Shown: in pieces, positions 18,101 through 25,940 of the stretch
Layout: each line of letters starts with the position of its first letter
Numbering within the stretch: position 1 is the first letter of the stretch
Assembly (NCBI GenBank): GCA_964628385.1
Contig: CAZVOD010000001.1
Span: 62,001-126,000 of the forward strand
From: JANQPA01 sp964628385
Lineage (GTDB): Bacteria > Bacteroidota > Bacteroidia > Chitinophagales > Saprospiraceae
DNA: 64,000 bases
Reading direction: 5' to 3'
The notes under the pieces: model-generated
The model's input: only the letters and a program-made list of their open reading frames with translations
Databases searched by the model: none
What the model was told of the DNA's origin: nothing
Position numbers and translations under genes: made by a program

Positions 18101-18648
18101 ACTCACAGATGTGTAATAATCCAAATGGCAATGCGCCACAGGATAAGATCAGCGAGGGTCAAAAGAAGCTTAATGAGCAGATGCAGCAAATGAAAAAAGG
18201 TATGAAAGATGGCGGAGGTATTTCAAGCGAAGAATTTGCCAAAATGGCCGCCAGACAAGCTGCCCTGCGTAAGGCACTAGAAGAACAACAAAAAAAGCTT
18301 AGAGAACAGGGACAGGGTAAAAAAGAATTGCAACAAATGATTGATCAAATGGACAAAGTAGAGAAAGATTTGGTTAATAAAAGATTGGAAAACGAAACAC
18401 TTGAAAGACAACAAGAAATTCTTACCAGATTGCTGAAGCACGAAGATGCTGAAAGGCAGAGAGAGTTTGATAATAAAAGAAAATCCGAAACTGCGGAACC
18501 TCAACAAAAGCGCTTACCTCCGGCTTTAGAGGAATACATCAAAAAGAGAAACTCAGAGATAGAGCTGTATCGTACCATTTCTCCATCTTTGAAACCTTAC
18601 TACAAATTCCTTGTAGAAGAGTACTTCAAATCTCTCAAAAGTAAATAG
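15106..18648 (+). CDS. DUF4175 family membrane protein
   Basis: About 1180 residues from ATG 15106 (the frame extends four codons further to a TTG). Two membrane segments lie near residues 28-52 and 62-85, and a third near 160-180. A large extracytoplasmic beta-rich region follows. From about residue 510 to the end it is Glu/Lys/Gln-rich coiled coil, with a particularly repetitive block around 685-790 (GEQKENKQGEENKNQEGEQK and variants) and Met/Gln-rich stretches after that. This layout is the Bacteroidota DUF4175 family, of unknown function, often found near ybeY and mnmG. It is followed by an anti-sigma-like ATPase and ybeY. Confidence 0.88.
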   Translation: MERKDNYTLLIEKLDQFIRKYYLNQLIRGALYSISLLLVLFLVVNILEYFYYFDTTGRKALFYSFLAISFSALAFWVIRPIMSFFKLGTIISHRQAAQIIGNHFENVKDKLLNILQLRDQAEGLNDKPLIMASVNQKTEDIKLVPFKSAINLNQNRRYFVLYALPPFLVFIGVLLTAPNIIKEGTNRLINNNIEFEKPAPFSFVVDQENLKVPQYDDFKLNVEVNGDQYPDEVFIYLEDVSFRLKKEANNKFSYEFKTVQKPTDFYLASGPVESKDYKLDVLPKPNILGFEVKLNYPNYTDRKDETLDNIGDLVIPEGTTIDWIFNAENTDDINIRFSTMDSMQTVKRFSNDLFTFKKTAFKDDIYKLFISNNLLPKADSVSYALSVIPDLYPTISTEKFQDSLDNKLLYFAGNASDDYGLSLLTFNYRRKNEEGVDGKLKTLPLSRPNSKGTEFDYAFDLNELALNPGEQVSYYFEVFDNDGVNGVKSARTNMMVYSMPTLEEFEKMAEENDEKIKDDLQKALRESKKIQEDMKKMREKLLQQKELDWQDRKELEKMLERQKELEKQIQDAKKAFEENRKNQQEYSQPDQEMMEKQDRLEQMFDEVMSEEMQQLMEQIEKMLQELEKDQALEMMQESEFNNEEIEKDLDRLLELFKQLELEQETKEAIDKLEKLAEEQDELRKETEEMDKQQDGEQNEEEGENKKENEGNQEENKEAGEEKENKEGEQKENKQGEENKNQEGEQKENNQEKQDKDQEGQQNKSQEEKQGELEKKQEDINKKFEDIQKQMEDIEKKNQELQNSMPMQDKEQEMQDIQQELEKSQQQLQQQQNKKASKSQKNASQKMQQMAQAMQQQMQSNQMQQMQEDMKALRQLLENLVGLSFDQEQLVDDISKTSTTTPKYVELVQEQFKLKDDFKLIEDSLQELSKRVMQIESFVTEKVTEINSNMSSSIKELEERQKVQASDNQQRVMKNVNDLALMLSEVMNQMQQQMASMMKDSQMCNNPNGNAPQDKISEGQKKLNEQMQQMKKGMKDGGGISSEEFAKMAARQAALRKALEEQQKKLREQGQGKKELQQMIDQMDKVEKDLVNKRLENETLERQQEILTRLLKHEDAERQREFDNKRKSETAEPQQKRLPPALEEYIKKRNSEIELYRTISPSLKPYYKFLVEEYFKSLKSK

Positions 18649-18667
18649 CGTTATTAACCAGTCCAGT

Positions 18668-18701
18668 GAGAGACGATAGGAAAGTCCTGTCGTCTCTTTT
18701 T
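18668..18701 (+). terminator. Rho-independent terminator
   Basis: GAGACGATAGGA and TCCTGTCGTCTC form a 12-bp stem with one G-T pair and a 3-base loop, followed by a T-run. It lies 3' of the DUF4175 gene and separates it from the ATPase/ybeY pair. It also argues against any start for the next gene before 18702. Confidence 0.8.
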
Positions 18702-18777
18702 GGGTGCAATACCTACAGCCTTGAAAGCACGCAAAGGGAATCCTGAGGTTTTAACTAAAACGAACGGAAAACAAATC

Positions 18778-19164
18778 ATGCTAAAACTCAACTCGAATCC
18801 TCGCAATATTTCGGTGGTAGAGACATTTGTGGAGAAAATAGCTCAATCCTACAAAGTAAATGGGGAAATTTATGGTAATATTCTCATAAGTCTCACTGAA
18901 GCAGTCAACAATGCTATCATTCATGGGAACCAAAGTGATGAAAGTAAAAAAGTACACGTACAACTCAGAAAAGGCTCTGACCGATTAACCTTCAAAATTA
19001 CAGATGAAGGAAAAGGATTTGACCACAAAAAAGTGCCCGATCCTACCTCTCCGGAAAATATTATGAAATGCGGTGGTCGCGGCGTATTCCTTATGAAACA
19101 ACTTGCTGATTCCGTTCGCTTTAGCAATAATGGCAGCACGGTCGTGATTGAATTCAAAATATGA
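18778..19164 (+). CDS. ATP-binding protein of the RsbW/SpoIIAB anti-sigma type
   Basis: A 128-residue stand-alone GHKL ATPase domain. The N-box EAVNNAIIHGN, the G1 motif DEGKGFD and the G2 motif GGRGVFLMKQLADSV are all present. Such proteins are serine kinases in partner-switching modules (RsbW, SpoIIAB) that phosphorylate STAS antagonists and bind sigma factors. ATG 18778 is chosen because the upstream extension of the frame runs into a terminator. It overlaps ybeY (ATGA at 19161), so the two are translationally coupled. A SpoIIE-type phosphatase that could act opposite it is encoded at 50055-51305. Confidence 0.85.
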   Translation: MLKLNSNPRNISVVETFVEKIAQSYKVNGEIYGNILISLTEAVNNAIIHGNQSDESKKVHVQLRKGSDRLTFKITDEGKGFDHKKVPDPTSPENIMKCGGRGVFLMKQLADSVRFSNNGSTVVIEFKI

Positions 19165-19613
19165 GCCCGATGGAGTATGACTCATCTGAAGCTATCTCTT
19201 TTTTTTTTGAGCAAGTAGATGTTGAGCTCAATCAACGGACTAAACTAAAAAAATGGTTACTACAACTAGCAAACAGGGAGCATTGCCAGCTTCTCGAACT
19301 CAATTATATTTTTTGCAGTGATGATTATCTTTATAATATCAACAGAATCTACTTGCATCATGACACCTACACCGACGTTATTGCTTTCCCCTATCAAAAT
19401 CCTCCCAATATCAAAGGCGATATTTTTATCAGCATAGACCGAATCCAAGAGAACGCCAGCCATTTCAGTAATAATACCGACACTGAACTCAAGCGGGTGA
19501 TGGCCCATGGTCTTTTGCATCTTTGTGGCTACGGAGATAAAACCGCCTCCGAAAAAAAATTAATGACTCAAAAGGAAAACGAAGCACTTGCCTTGTTAGA
19601 GGGAGTTGTTTGA
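19161..19613 (+). CDS. ybeY: Endoribonuclease YbeY (rRNA maturation factor)
   Basis: YbeY is a zinc-dependent RNase involved in 16S rRNA 3'-end processing and ribosome quality control. The 150-residue protein has the metal motif MAHGLLHLCGYGDKT near residues 112-126. The first two His ligands are as usual. At the third ligand position (GYDH in most species) this protein has GYGD, so Asp may serve; as I recall, this is a common Bacteroidota variant. It also has the conserved TDVIAFPY. The start overlaps the stop of the ATPase gene in an ATGA. Confidence 0.9.
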   Translation: MSPMEYDSSEAISFFFEQVDVELNQRTKLKKWLLQLANREHCQLLELNYIFCSDDYLYNINRIYLHHDTYTDVIAFPYQNPPNIKGDIFISIDRIQENASHFSNNTDTELKRVMAHGLLHLCGYGDKTASEKKLMTQKENEALALLEGVV

Positions 19614-19696
19614 AAATAGCCTTTCCGGCTTACGGCAGTATATTATAGCTCACATATTATTTTTTTCCACTATCTTTATAGCGAATTTCTTGCCCT

Positions 19697-19783
19697 AACC
19701 AGCAGACCCGTCTCTTGGTTGCACGATAAATTAAATTCATTCTAATTTTATCGCTATACTCATACCAGGAAACAGGTCTGGTT
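19697..19783 (+). promoter_or_regulatory. Nested stem-loop in the thrA leader region
   Basis: AACCAG at 19697-19702 pairs with CTGGTT at 19778-19783. The alternative CAGACC (19703-19708) with GGTCTG (19775-19780) is also possible. An inner stem CGATAAA/TTTATCG joins 19724-19730 with 19747-19753. A T-run follows at about 19797-19802. The structure lies about 110 bases upstream of thrA. It could be an attenuator or other leader element. I saw no threonine-rich leader peptide and no known riboswitch. Confidence 0.35.
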
Positions 19784-19893
19784 CTTTGGTTCAATCTTTT
19801 TTAGTTTCTTTGTTGCCGTGACCATCAGCGGGCTACACGCGGGTAATATCATATTCAGCCCATTTCCGTAGAAGGATCCAAAATTAAAACAAT

Positions 19894-22347
19894 ATGAAGG
19901 TATTAAAATTCGGAGGCTCATCTGTGGCCACTCCGGAGCGTATTAAAAGAATTATTGGTATTTTGAAAGGATATTACTCTGAAGGAGAAAAGTTTACTAT
20001 TGTCTTTTCAGCTTTTGGAGGCATTACTGATCAACTCATTGAAATGAGTAGCCTGGCGGCAAGAGGAGACGAGAAATACATGGAATCGTTCAAGTCGTTC
20101 AGTCAAAGACATATACAGGCCGTGCGAACCCTCATAGACCCCCAGATGCAGGAGCAGGTAATCACAGAGATGAAAAGTAACCATGATGTGCTTAAAAACT
20201 TGCTGTATGGTATTTTCCTTGTCAGGGAAGCTTCTCCAAGAACAATGGATTATGTATTGAGCTTTGGAGAGCGAAACTCAGCTCGTCTTATTGCTATTGC
20301 TTTACGCCAAAACGGAGTTAATGCCAAATACCTTGATGCCAGAAAAATCATCAAAACGGATAAGCAGTTTGGTTCTGCCAACGTGGATATGAAAAAGACA
20401 TTCAGGATGATAGCAGAATACTATGCAGAAAACCCTGAAATTCATGTCGTCACTGGTTTTATTGCATCAGCCAAGGGGGGCCTAACCACTACCCTTGGTA
20501 GAGGAGGCTCCGACTATACAGCTTCTCTGTTAGCCTCTGGTCTTGAAGCTCAGATCATTGAAATTTGGACGGATGTAAATGGTGTGCTCACTTCTGATCC
20601 TGGCAAGGTCAAAAATGCTTTCACCATCCCCAGGATGACCTACGCTGAAGCTATGGAGATGGCGCATTTTGGTGCAAAAGTTATTTATCCGCCTACCATC
20701 ATGCCTGCCATGAGAAAAAATATTCCTCTGACGATCAAGAATACTTTTAATCCTTCCTTTGCAGGCACCCTTATATCCAGCAAAAGAGATCCGGAAGGTA
20801 AGGCTGTAAAAGGGATTTCATCTATTAGCAACATTGCTTTACTAACGCTTCAGGGTAGTGGGCTTTTCGGTACCCCGGGCACTGCTGCCAGGCTATTTAG
20901 TGCTATGGCCGCCGAAGGAATTAACCTTATTCTCATTACTCAGGGGTCCTCTGAATATTCTATCAGTTTTGCTATACAACCACACCTTGCATTACATGCC
21001 AAAAATGTAGTAGATAATACTTTCCAGCATGAAATAGAACAGGGCCGCATAGAACCCGTAAAAATCGAAAATGATCTTTGCGTAGTGGCCATCATTGGAG
21101 AAAACATGAGATACCAGCCGGGCATTGCCGGCCGGCTCTTTCAGGCTTTAGGTAAAAATGGTATTAATATTGTTGCTATTGCCCAAGGTTCTTCGGAGTT
21201 AAATATCTCGGTGATTATCGACCGATCAAATGAAACCAAAGCCCTCAATGTGCTACATGATGCATTTTTCCTTTCGGAAATTAAGCGCCTGAATATCTTT
21301 ATTGTAGGGGTAGGGCTAATCGGTAGTACTTTACTGAATCAAATAAAGGAGCATAAGGAGTATCTGCGTAAAGAGAGATCTATGGAAATAAAAGTCGTCG
21401 CCCTGGCTAATAGTAAAAAAATGTACTTCAACATGCAGGGTATTGACCTGGACAACTGGAGGGCAGAAATACAGGAAGGCGCGGACATGGATATGAACTC
21501 ATTTGTGCACAGGATGAAAGAGCTGAATCTATCTAATTCCATTTTTGTTGATAATACCGCTAATGATATTATCACCGACTATTATGAAACCATCCTGGAT
21601 GCTTCTATATCCATATCTACGCCCAATAAGATTGCTACATCTTCTTCTTATCTCCACTACAAAAGGTTGAAGAATATTGCTGCCAAACGCGGTGTACAAT
21701 TTTTGTATGAGACCAATGTAGGAGCCGGCCTACCTGTTATTTCTACCCTAAACGACCTCATAGTAAGTGGAGACCAAATACTGAAGATAGAAGGTGTGTT
21801 ATCCGGCTCTTTATCCTTTATTTTTAACAACTTCAAAGCTGGTATATCTTTTAGTGAGATCATTAAGCAGGCCGGAGAGTTGGGTTATACCGAGCCAGAC
21901 CCCAGGGTAGATCTAAATGGTGTAGACGTTAAAAGAAAAATTATTATCCTGGCTCGCGAGATGGGACTTTTATTAGAAGCCAGAGATGTAAAGGTGGAGA
22001 ATATTTTACCTCAAGCCTGTCAGGATGCTACCACTGTTACTGATTTTCTTAAGGAGGTAGAAAAAGCAAATAATTATTTTGATGGGCTCAGGAAAGAAGC
22101 AGAAGCGGAAGGCAAGGTATTGAGGTTTATTGCAAAAATTGAAGGCGGAGAAGCCAGTGTAGGACTAGAAAGAGTAGATGCTTCCAATCCGTTCTTTTCG
22201 CTGGATGGCAGTGATAATATGATTGTATTTACAACGGATCGGTATAAGTCTCGACCTTTAGTAGTTAGAGGGCCGGGTGCAGGCGGAGAGGTAACTGCTG
22301 CAGGCGTATTTGCAGAGATTCTTAAAATTGGAAATTTCTTGATTTAG
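19894..22347 (+). CDS. thrA: Bifunctional aspartate kinase / homoserine dehydrogenase I
   Basis: An 817-residue fusion carrying the first and third steps from aspartate to threonine/methionine. The aspartokinase domain occupies about 1-290 (KFGGSSVATPERI, GRGGSDYTASLLASG). Regulatory ACT domains follow (about 310-460). The homoserine dehydrogenase domain begins at about 468 with the NAD(P) motif IVGVGLIGSTL. It continues through the catalytic region (NVGAGLPVISTLNDL, GVLSGSLSFIFN, GYTEPDPRVDLNG). Feedback control by threonine is expected from the family. It is first in thrA-thrB-thrC, with 2 bases to thrB. Confidence 0.96.
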   Translation: MKVLKFGGSSVATPERIKRIIGILKGYYSEGEKFTIVFSAFGGITDQLIEMSSLAARGDEKYMESFKSFSQRHIQAVRTLIDPQMQEQVITEMKSNHDVLKNLLYGIFLVREASPRTMDYVLSFGERNSARLIAIALRQNGVNAKYLDARKIIKTDKQFGSANVDMKKTFRMIAEYYAENPEIHVVTGFIASAKGGLTTTLGRGGSDYTASLLASGLEAQIIEIWTDVNGVLTSDPGKVKNAFTIPRMTYAEAMEMAHFGAKVIYPPTIMPAMRKNIPLTIKNTFNPSFAGTLISSKRDPEGKAVKGISSISNIALLTLQGSGLFGTPGTAARLFSAMAAEGINLILITQGSSEYSISFAIQPHLALHAKNVVDNTFQHEIEQGRIEPVKIENDLCVVAIIGENMRYQPGIAGRLFQALGKNGINIVAIAQGSSELNISVIIDRSNETKALNVLHDAFFLSEIKRLNIFIVGVGLIGSTLLNQIKEHKEYLRKERSMEIKVVALANSKKMYFNMQGIDLDNWRAEIQEGADMDMNSFVHRMKELNLSNSIFVDNTANDIITDYYETILDASISISTPNKIATSSSYLHYKRLKNIAAKRGVQFLYETNVGAGLPVISTLNDLIVSGDQILKIEGVLSGSLSFIFNNFKAGISFSEIIKQAGELGYTEPDPRVDLNGVDVKRKIIILAREMGLLLEARDVKVENILPQACQDATTVTDFLKEVEKANNYFDGLRKEAEAEGKVLRFIAKIEGGEASVGLERVDASNPFFSLDGSDNMIVFTTDRYKSRPLVVRGPGAGGEVTAAGVFAEILKIGNFLI

Positions 22348-22349
22348 CA

Positions 22350-23285
22350 ATGAATTCAGTAGAAATAAAAGTGTTTGCCCCTGCATCGGTAGCCAACGTT
22401 GCAGTAGGTTTTGACATACTTGGCTTTGCTCTTGATCGCCCGGGTGATGAGATTACTGCTAAATTCTCAGATCAACCGGGTTTTAGAATAAAAGCGATCA
22501 AAGGGGCAAAAGATAAGCTGCCACTTGATGTACACAAAAACACGGCCGGTTTGGCTGCCTATAAGCTGTTGGAGCATTTAGGGGAACTCGAGCGAGGTAT
22601 AGAAATCGAGATTCACAAAAAAATGCCTTTTGGTAGTGGCCTAGGCTCTAGTGCTGCAAGCGCTGCCGCTGGAGTTATGGCCATCAATGAACTTTTGGAG
22701 AGGCCACTAAGTAAGCGAGAGCTTTTGCCCTTTGCGGTTCTCGGTGAGCAGGTCGCGGATGGTGCCTACCACGCTGACAATGTAGCGCCATCGCTCCTTG
22801 GAGGGATGCTACTGATAAGAAGCAATGAAGAGCTGGATGTCCATCAACTGCCCGTACCAGCTGGCCTCTGTGCCACTGTTATCTATCCCTACGTAAAAAT
22901 CCTGACCAAAGATGCCAGAGACGTACTTAAGCCGACGGTTCTGCTATCAGATGCTATTCAGCAGAATGGCAACCTTGGTGGCTTCATCATAGGCCTGTAC
23001 AACGCTGACTTTAAGTTGATCAGCCGCTCTCTCAATGACCTCCTGATAGAACCTCAAAGAGCAAAACTCATTCCTCATTTTTATGAGGTAAAAGAAAGTG
23101 TTCTAAAAGCGGGAGCTTTGGGGTGCAGTATTTCAGGAGCTGGCCCCTCAATCTTTGCATTGAGCCAAAATGGTCAAATTGCTGAGCAGGTAGGTGAAGC
23201 CATGAAAAGGGTATTTTCAGATAAGAAAATCGCTTACGAATTATTTATCTCTCCTATCAATCAGGAAGGAGCCATTAAATTATAG
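22350..23285 (+). CDS. thrB: Homoserine kinase
   Basis: A GHMP kinase that makes O-phosphohomoserine from homoserine and ATP. The 311-residue protein has the N-terminal FAPASVANVAVGFDILGFALD. The ATP-binding P-loop-like PFGSGLGSSAASAAAGVMAIN is at about 90-110. The C-terminal GCSISGAGPSIFAL is typical of the family. It starts 2 bases after the thrA stop and is followed 16 bases later by thrC. Confidence 0.95.
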   Translation: MNSVEIKVFAPASVANVAVGFDILGFALDRPGDEITAKFSDQPGFRIKAIKGAKDKLPLDVHKNTAGLAAYKLLEHLGELERGIEIEIHKKMPFGSGLGSSAASAAAGVMAINELLERPLSKRELLPFAVLGEQVADGAYHADNVAPSLLGGMLLIRSNEELDVHQLPVPAGLCATVIYPYVKILTKDARDVLKPTVLLSDAIQQNGNLGGFIIGLYNADFKLISRSLNDLLIEPQRAKLIPHFYEVKESVLKAGALGCSISGAGPSIFALSQNGQIAEQVGEAMKRVFSDKKIAYELFISPINQEGAIKL

Positions 23286-23301
23286 CTATAAAACATGCGC
23301 T

Positions 23302-24615
23302 ATGAAATTATACAGTACCAAGAATAACTCTCATCTGGTGGAGTTGAAGGAAGCCGTACTAAAAGGTCTTCCTCCGGATAATGGGCTTTATATGCCAGTA
23401 AATATACCCCGGCTACCCGATTCATTTTTTAGCGATATTGAAAAGTACTCTTTTCAGGATATTGCTTATCAGGTTTGTCATGCCCTTTTTGATGGATATA
23501 TTCCGGATGAAAAAACAAGCGAGATCGTTCGTCATGCTGTTAATTTTCCGGCTCCCCTGGTGAAGCTAAACGAAGATATTCAGGTGTTGGAGCTTTTTCA
23601 TGGCCCTTCGCTGGCCTTCAAAGATTTTGGCGCTCGCTTCATGGCCCAATTGATGAGTTATTTCAACGAAAAAGAAGATCAGGAATTAATTATTCTGGTT
23701 GCTACATCTGGTGATACCGGTGGTGCAGTGGCAGCAGGTTTTTACGATACCCCCGGTATACAGGTAGTCATTCTATATCCATCTGGAAAAGTCAGCACCC
23801 TACAGGAAAAACAACTTACCACACTCGGTAAAAATATTACGGCACTGGAAGTGGATGGAACCTTTGACGACTGCCAGGCGCTGGTTAAGAAAGCCTTTTT
23901 GGATAAAGATTTGAATCAGCAGCTTCGCTTAAGCTCTGCTAATTCTATAAATATTTCAAGGCTCATTCCTCAATCCTTCTACTATTTTGAGGCATACAAG
24001 CAAGCTCCCAGAGATAGAGAAATAGCTTTTTGTATTCCTAGTGGTAATTTCGGCAATTTGACGGCAGGGCTGATAGCCCGCGAAATGGGTCTCCCTGTTT
24101 CAGCTTTCCTGGCGGCCACTAATGCTAATGACGTCGTACCGGAATATTTGCAGAAGGGGCAGTTCAACCCAAGGCCTTCCGTGCGGACTTTATCTAATGC
24201 CATGGATGTAGGAAACCCCTCCAATTTTGCAAGAATGCAGGATATATTTAAGGGGCAGGATGCTTTAAATACCTGGGAAAGGATGAAGAAGAAGGTTTGG
24301 GGCTTTGCATTTGATGATAAATCCACTCAAAGCGCCATCCTGGATATTAAGAATCAGTATGATTACGTCATAGACCCTCACGGAGCGGTTGGATATCTAG
24401 CCATTAAAGAATTTCAAAAGCAGCACGCTAATTTTTTCCATATCCTTTTAGAGACAGCACACCCTGCAAAATTTATGGACGATATGGAACGCATTCTTCA
24501 ATTTAAAATCGAGCTACCAAAGCAATTAAGTAAGCTCATAGACAAGCCTAAAACAGCGACCCAAATGAAAGTGGACTATGAGCAGTTTCGGCAGTGGCTA
24601 AGAAATAACTATTAG
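23302..24615 (+). CDS. thrC: Threonine synthase
   Basis: A PLP enzyme converting O-phosphohomoserine to threonine. In its 437 residues the PLP lysine lies in GPSLAFKDFGARF (about 95-107). The phosphate-binding SGDTGGAVAAGF and the conserved IPSGNFGNLTAGL are visible. It is the last gene of the thrABC operon. The stop codon is followed immediately by the TAGACTTGTTTCG motif and then by the parS pair. Confidence 0.95.
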   Translation: MKLYSTKNNSHLVELKEAVLKGLPPDNGLYMPVNIPRLPDSFFSDIEKYSFQDIAYQVCHALFDGYIPDEKTSEIVRHAVNFPAPLVKLNEDIQVLELFHGPSLAFKDFGARFMAQLMSYFNEKEDQELIILVATSGDTGGAVAAGFYDTPGIQVVILYPSGKVSTLQEKQLTTLGKNITALEVDGTFDDCQALVKKAFLDKDLNQQLRLSSANSINISRLIPQSFYYFEAYKQAPRDREIAFCIPSGNFGNLTAGLIAREMGLPVSAFLAATNANDVVPEYLQKGQFNPRPSVRTLSNAMDVGNPSNFARMQDIFKGQDALNTWERMKKKVWGFAFDDKSTQSAILDIKNQYDYVIDPHGAVGYLAIKEFQKQHANFFHILLETAHPAKFMDDMERILQFKIELPKQLSKLIDKPKTATQMKVDYEQFRQWLRNNY

Positions 24616-24628
24616 TAGACTTGTTTCG
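24616..24628 (+). repeat. TAGACTTGTTTCG 3'-end motif (site 2)
   Basis: An exact 13-base TAGACTTGTTTCG begins right after the thrC stop codon, followed by an imperfect inverted partner (AAAACAGGCT). The same core occurs at 2553-2563, 50045-50057 (minus), 53198-53210 (minus) and, shorter, at 51588-51599. Confidence 0.6.
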
Positions 24629-24689
24629 AAGGTATTAAAACAGGCTAAAATCGTTTCTCTTATTGCCGGTGCTATTTTCTACACCTTAC

Positions 24690-24705
24690 TGTTTCACGTG
24701 AAACA
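24690..24705. other. parS centromere site 1 (perfect)
   Basis: TGTTTCACGTGAAACA, a perfect match to the universal 16-bp palindromic ParB-binding parS site. It lies in the short non-coding region between thrC and the diphosphomevalonate decarboxylase gene. parS sites cluster near the replication origin in most bacteria, so this places the window in the origin-proximal part of the chromosome. Confidence 0.92.
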
Positions 24706-24728
24706 CTGTTTCTCCCCCCCTCATTGAA

Positions 24729-24744
24729 AGTTTCACGTGAAACA
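24729..24744. other. parS centromere site 2 (15 of 16)
   Basis: AGTTTCACGTGAAACA differs from the parS consensus only in the first base. It lies 39 bases (start to start) from the perfect site, with a C-rich spacer between. Paired sites are common for ParB nucleation and spreading. No parA or parB gene is present in this window. Confidence 0.88.
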
Positions 24745-24806
24745 CCACCCTTCCCTTTTTCACTCAAATAATTACACCAAAAAGCTTTTTCAAAACTTGC
24801 AACTAT

Positions 24807-24814
24807 TATCTTTG
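24807..24814 (+). promoter_or_regulatory. -7 element of the mvaD promoter
   Basis: TATCTTTG exactly fits the TAnnTTTG -7 consensus and lies 27 bases before the ATG at 24842. No convincing -33 TTTG is visible at the usual distance. Confidence 0.5.
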
Positions 24815-24841
24815 CCCTGAATTCATTTGACATACAACTTT

Positions 24842-25939
24842 ATGAACAAAGACCTCTTAAAGCCGGTATCATTACCTACAACAACAGCTAATACAGTGTA
24901 CGACAGTATAGGATGGACTTGCCCTTCGAATATTGCCATTGTAAAGTACTGGGGCAAAAAGCCGGTGCAAATTCCAGCCAATCCATCTATTTCCATTACA
25001 CTAGACAACGCACATACGTCTACCAGTATAAAATTTCATCCTAAAAAGAAATCTGAGCAGTTGGTAAGCTTTTTCCTGGACAGGGCGGAGAAGCCCGATT
25101 TCCTGCCAAAGATCAATAAACTTATAAAACGCATCACTGACGTATATCCTTTTCTGCAAGACCTGGACCTGGAAATTCATTCCACTAACTCTTTCCCACA
25201 CTCAGCAGGTATTGCCTCATCTGCTTCAGGAATGAGTGCCTTAGCCATGTGTTTTGTTTCTATGGAAGAACAGATCACAAAGCAGCCGATGACGCGGGAA
25301 GGCTTCCTTCAAAAAGCCTCTTATTTATCCAGGCTAGGTTCAGGAAGTGCTTGTAGGTCAGTGTATCCTTACTGTGCTGTATGGGGTCAGCACCCGGAAT
25401 ACCCCGACTCGAATAACGACTATGCCATTCCGTACGAAGCGCAGCTTCACCCTGACTTTAAGACATTACACGATGATATCCTTATTATCAGTAGCAAAGA
25501 AAAAGCGGTGTCCAGTACGCTTGGCCATCAGCTAATGGATAGCAATATTTTTGCAACTACCCGATTTGAGCAGGCCAACAAAAACATGTCTAAGTTAGTC
25601 TCAGCTTTAAAGCAGGGTGACCTTCAGGCTTTTGGTGAAATAGCAGAAGAAGAAGCCTTAACTTTGCATGCTCTGATGATGACTTCCAGGCCTTCTTTCA
25701 TTTTGATGCAGCCTAATACGCTGGTTGCAATAGAAAGAATACGCCAGTTCAGAAACCAAACAAAGCTACCGGTGTATTTCACCCTGGATGCTGGCCCGAA
25801 TATACATTTGCTTTATCCAGACTCAACAAAAGACAAAGTGAAGACGTTCATTGCCGAACAATTGGCAGCGCTTTGCAATAATAAGACGATAATACAAGAT
25901 AAAGCCGGGCCTGGCCCGCAAAAATTAAAAACAAGTTAG
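24842..25939 (+). CDS. mvaD: Diphosphomevalonate decarboxylase
   Basis: The last enzyme of the mevalonate pathway to isopentenyl diphosphate. A 365-residue GHMP-family protein with NIAIVKYWGKKPVQIPANPS (substrate-binding region), FPHSAGIASSASGMSALAM (ATP loop) and LSRLGSGSACRSVYPYCAVW. The frame extends five codons upstream to a TTG, but ATG 24842 gives a promoter-compatible start. Its presence implies mevalonate-type isoprenoid synthesis, used by many Cytophagia and Flavobacteriia. The rhodanese gene starts 1 base after its stop. Confidence 0.9.
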   Translation: MNKDLLKPVSLPTTTANTVYDSIGWTCPSNIAIVKYWGKKPVQIPANPSISITLDNAHTSTSIKFHPKKKSEQLVSFFLDRAEKPDFLPKINKLIKRITDVYPFLQDLDLEIHSTNSFPHSAGIASSASGMSALAMCFVSMEEQITKQPMTREGFLQKASYLSRLGSGSACRSVYPYCAVWGQHPEYPDSNNDYAIPYEAQLHPDFKTLHDDILIISSKEKAVSSTLGHQLMDSNIFATTRFEQANKNMSKLVSALKQGDLQAFGEIAEEEALTLHALMMTSRPSFILMQPNTLVAIERIRQFRNQTKLPVYFTLDAGPNIHLLYPDSTKDKVKTFIAEQLAALCNNKTIIQDKAGPGPQKLKTS

Positions 25940-25940
25940 A

